From: DASPJL01 sp035628645
Lineage (GTDB): Bacteria; Bacteroidota; Bacteroidia; Cytophagales; Cyclobacteriaceae
DNA length: 13,568 nt
NCBI GenBank assembly: GCA_035628645.1
Contig: DASPJL010000018.1
Coordinates: 1-13,568 of the forward strand
Direction of reading: 5' to 3'
Each line of letters opens with the position of its first letter. The stretch's first letter is position 1. The notes below the pieces were generated by a model, which had not been told where the DNA came from, did no database searches, and was given only the letters and a program-made list of their open reading frames with translations. Of this stretch, positions 13,317-13,568 are shown piece by piece. Position numbers and translations under genes: made by a program.

Positions 13317-13568
13317 TTAATTCCCGTTAAACCCCTCCACTTCCTTCAGCAAGGTATCCACAATTTCCTGGTGTTTCTCCTCATAGATCAGCTCACCTTT
13401 TAACAGGAACTTATGCGTTTCCATCATTACTTCATAAATGGGGGTGTGAATATGTTTCGGGATTTTGAAAAGACGCGGATCTCTTTTGTCAAAAGGAGTG
13501 TCAACTTTGGAGTTGAATAAATAAGGTACCAGAATTTTGGAACAACTTATGGCGATACGATCGATTTT
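13317..13568 (-). CDS. C-terminal part of an unrecognised conserved-looking protein
   Basis: The last 83 residues of a gene whose start lies beyond the right edge; the TAA is at 13317-13319. The frame is open to the edge and has codon use like the neighbouring genes. The sequence contains IAISCSKILVPYLFNSKVD, RDPRLFKIPKHIHTPIYEVM and LLKGELIYEEKHQEIVDTLLKEV, an amphipathic helical, lysine/glutamate-rich tail without a signal or membrane segment visible. It reads like a conserved cytoplasmic Bacteroidota protein, but I cannot name the family from this fragment. It shares its strand with the exported 477-residue gene, 336 bases apart, so a joint operon is unlikely. Confidence 0.75.
   Translation of the reverse strand, partial: KIDRIAISCSKILVPYLFNSKVDTPFDKRDPRLFKIPKHIHTPIYEVMMETHKFLLKGELIYEEKHQEIVDTLLKEVEGFNGN

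Noticed and set aside
1..13568. CRISPR array, tRNA or rRNA gene, insertion sequence, defence island
   Set aside because: No regularly spaced repeats, cloverleaf, transposase or known defence genes were seen; the genes are ordinary chromosomal stress and repair functions.

Overview
The window reads as chromosomal DNA from a Bacteroidota bacterium, most likely a flavobacterium-type organism. It is AT-rich, and most start codons lack a Shine-Dalgarno sequence. Several start regions carry the Bacteroidota promoter -7 motif TAnnTTTG. Proteins match Bacteroidota family versions: a DbpA-type helicase with DEFD in motif II, a DUF421 protein with a C-terminal zinc ribbon, a CHASE3/GAF sensor and SPII lipoproteins with an SC(K) lipobox. 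No rRNA, tRNA, CRISPR array or insertion sequence was seen.

Layout, left to right. At 1-298 (-) is the N-terminal part of a winged-helix YcaQ-like (HTH_42) protein, directly behind an HxlR regulator (322-660, -). A 126-bp gap holding a striking nested dyad separates HxlR from a divergent DoxX-like membrane protein (787-1161, +). A NhaA Na+/H+ antiporter (1205-2368, -) follows, with its own promoter embedded in an inverted repeat. The next ~390 bp are non-coding and carry a decayed ~100-bp palindromic repeat. Then come an orphan lipoprotein (2761-3486, -) and a membrane CHASE3/GAF sensor with no output domain (3750-5321, -). On the + strand lie LigD with ligase and polymerase domains but no phosphoesterase domain (5705-7711) and a DinB-fold protein (7769-8233). 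On the - strand are DUF421 (8271-8957) and a DEAD-box helicase with a DbpA RNA-binding domain (9013-10341). A tandem universal stress protein (10660-11514, +) faces an exported protein of unknown function (11547-12980, -). The window closes with the C-terminal 83 codons of an unrecognised protein (13317-13568, -).

Taken together this looks like a loose stress and housekeeping neighbourhood: ion homeostasis, redox-sensing regulation, DNA repair, universal stress and rRNA helicase. It is not one tight operon. The only likely operons are hxlR with the HTH_42 gene, ligD with the dinB-like gene, and possibly helicase with DUF421. I do not see a clearly new multi-gene system. The most interesting items are the nested operator at 692-741, the promoter-spanning dyad before nhaA, the possible leaderless start of the helicase, the interspersed repeat at 2622-2722, and the orphan exported and lipoprotein genes.
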